DNA from: Chitinophaga pinensis
GTDB lineage: Bacteria > Bacteroidota > Bacteroidia > UKL13-3
Length of the DNA: 6,112 bases
Assembly (NCBI GenBank): GCA_945876985.1
Contig: CAMCQX010000107.1
Coordinates: forward strand, 1-6,112
Direction of reading: 5' to 3'
The position numbers and the translations under genes are program-made. Positions within the stretch are counted from its first letter, which is position 1; every line of letters starts with the position of its first letter. Shown piece by piece: positions 5,331-6,112 of this stretch. The notes beneath the pieces were generated by a model, which was given only the letters and a program-made list of their open reading frames with translations, did not search any database and was not told the DNA's origin.

Positions 5331-6112
5331 ATGAATAACAGTTTTCAAAAATGGCAACCATTTATTTACGGAACATTAATAGCTTTAGGAATTGGAATTG
5401 GATTCATTCTCAGACCATCAGGTTCCGCAAAAATGATTGGTTCTCAAAATAAATTCAATGAATTACTAGGAATTATTCAAAGTGAATATGTAGATACCGT
5501 AAATTTAGATGAAATAGAAACCGAAACTTTCAATGAATTATTGAACAAACTAGATCCACATTCTGTATACATTCCTGCCAAAGATTTGCAGGCAGCCAAC
5601 GAACCTTTAGACGGGAATTTTGAAGGAATAGGAGTGGAGTTTAACATAGTAAACGATACCATTATGGTGGTGTCGGCCATCAGTGGCGGTCCTTCGGCCG
5701 ATTTGGGAATACAAAGTGGTGATAGAATTATAAAAGCCGATACTACTCATTTGGCAGGTGTAAAAATTACCAATGAACAAGTAGTAAAAAACCTAAGAGG
5801 TAAAAAAGGTAGCAGTGTTTTAGTCACCATTTATAGGCCTAGTAACAAACAAAAAATTGAATATAATATTACCCGAAACACCATTCCTATTTATAGCATA
5901 GATGCTAGTTTTATGTTAGACAATAAAACTGGTTATGTAAAAATTAGCAGATTTGGAGCTACTACACACCAAGAGTTTTTAGATGCCATTGCAAAGCTAA
6001 AAAAAGAAAATATGCAAAGTTTGGTATTAGATTTAAGAGGTAATCCTGGTGGTTATTTAAAAGCTGCAAACGACATTGTAGATGAATTACTAAACGATGG
6101 AAAACTAATAGT
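5331..6112 (+). CDS. S41 family carboxy-terminal processing peptidase, CtpA-like (3' partial)
   Basis: A membrane-anchored serine protease of the C-terminal processing (tail-specific) family, expected to act on periplasmic or envelope proteins. The 260 visible residues show an N-terminal hydrophobic signal or anchor (11-27) and an N-terminal helical domain including L-D-P-H-S-V-Y-I-P (74-82). A PDZ domain follows from about 93 to 180, with E-G-I-G-V-E-F (98-104) and I-Q-S-G-D-R-I-I (127-134). The beginning of the S41 catalytic domain follows, with G-Y-V-K-I-S-R-F (201-208) and the signature D-L-R-G-N-P-G-G (234-241). The reading frame is open to the window end, so the catalytic Ser/Lys dyad lies outside and cannot be checked. 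The ATG is the first possible start: an in-frame TAA lies at 5325-5327. It is divergent from murQ; a link through cell-wall turnover is conceivable, since some Ctp proteases degrade murein hydrolases, but adjacency is the only evidence here. Confidence 0.93.
   Translation, partial: MNNSFQKWQPFIYGTLIALGIGIGFILRPSGSAKMIGSQNKFNELLGIIQSEYVDTVNLDEIETETFNELLNKLDPHSVYIPAKDLQAANEPLDGNFEGIGVEFNIVNDTIMVVSAISGGPSADLGIQSGDRIIKADTTHLAGVKITNEQVVKNLRGKKGSSVLVTIYRPSNKQKIEYNITRNTIPIYSIDASFMLDNKTGYVKISRFGATTHQEFLDAIAKLKKENMQSLVLDLRGNPGGYLKAANDIVDELLNDGKLI

Noticed and set aside
5477..5680. Open frame of 67 codons on the - strand
   Set aside because: It lies fully inside the S41 peptidase coding region, which has clear family motifs, so it is a shadow frame.

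Overview
The window is AT-rich DNA (about one third G+C by eye) from a member of the Bacteroidota. The evidence is a type IX secretion (T9SS) C-terminal sorting domain, HmuY-family proteins beside a TonB-dependent receptor, A-rich translation starts without Shine-Dalgarno sequences, and TAnnTTTG-type promoter boxes. I cannot name a genus; the protein style suggests a Chitinophagales/Sphingobacteriales-like lineage, which is only an impression.

Left part (1-4202, + strand): a compact three-gene cluster for surface capture and outer-membrane uptake of an iron or tetrapyrrole ligand. In order it holds a HmuY-like secreted protein with a T9SS sorting domain (5' end outside the window), a TonB-dependent receptor of HmuR/heme-receptor type starting at TTG, and a second HmuY-like protein that is a lipoprotein starting at GTG. 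The gaps are 18 and 23 bases, so one transcript is likely. The proposed model is that two surface-exposed HmuY-type proteins, one sent out by T9SS and one lipid-anchored, hand ligand to the receptor between them. The first has no histidine in its visible part and the second has only one, so neither can use the two-histidine heme ligation of Porphyromonas gingivalis HmuY.

Middle (4203-4369): a short convergent intergenic region filled by a degenerate tandem array with a 7-base period (consensus ATTGCNN, about 15 units). It is split by a 24-base block carrying a TTCGACAAGCTCAGGAT motif of the dispersed-repeat type. The array runs up to and into the stop codon of the next gene.

Right part: murQ (4370-5182, - strand), the cytoplasmic N-acetylmuramic acid 6-phosphate etherase of cell-wall recycling. 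It is divergent from a membrane-anchored S41 (C-terminal processing, CtpA-like) peptidase gene starting at 5331 and cut by the window end before its catalytic serine. The 148-base divergent spacer holds one plausible promoter box for each gene.

No RNA gene, CRISPR array, insertion sequence or phage gene was found. The most unusual points are the HmuY / receptor / HmuY arrangement with histidine-poor proteins and the interrupted heptamer array.
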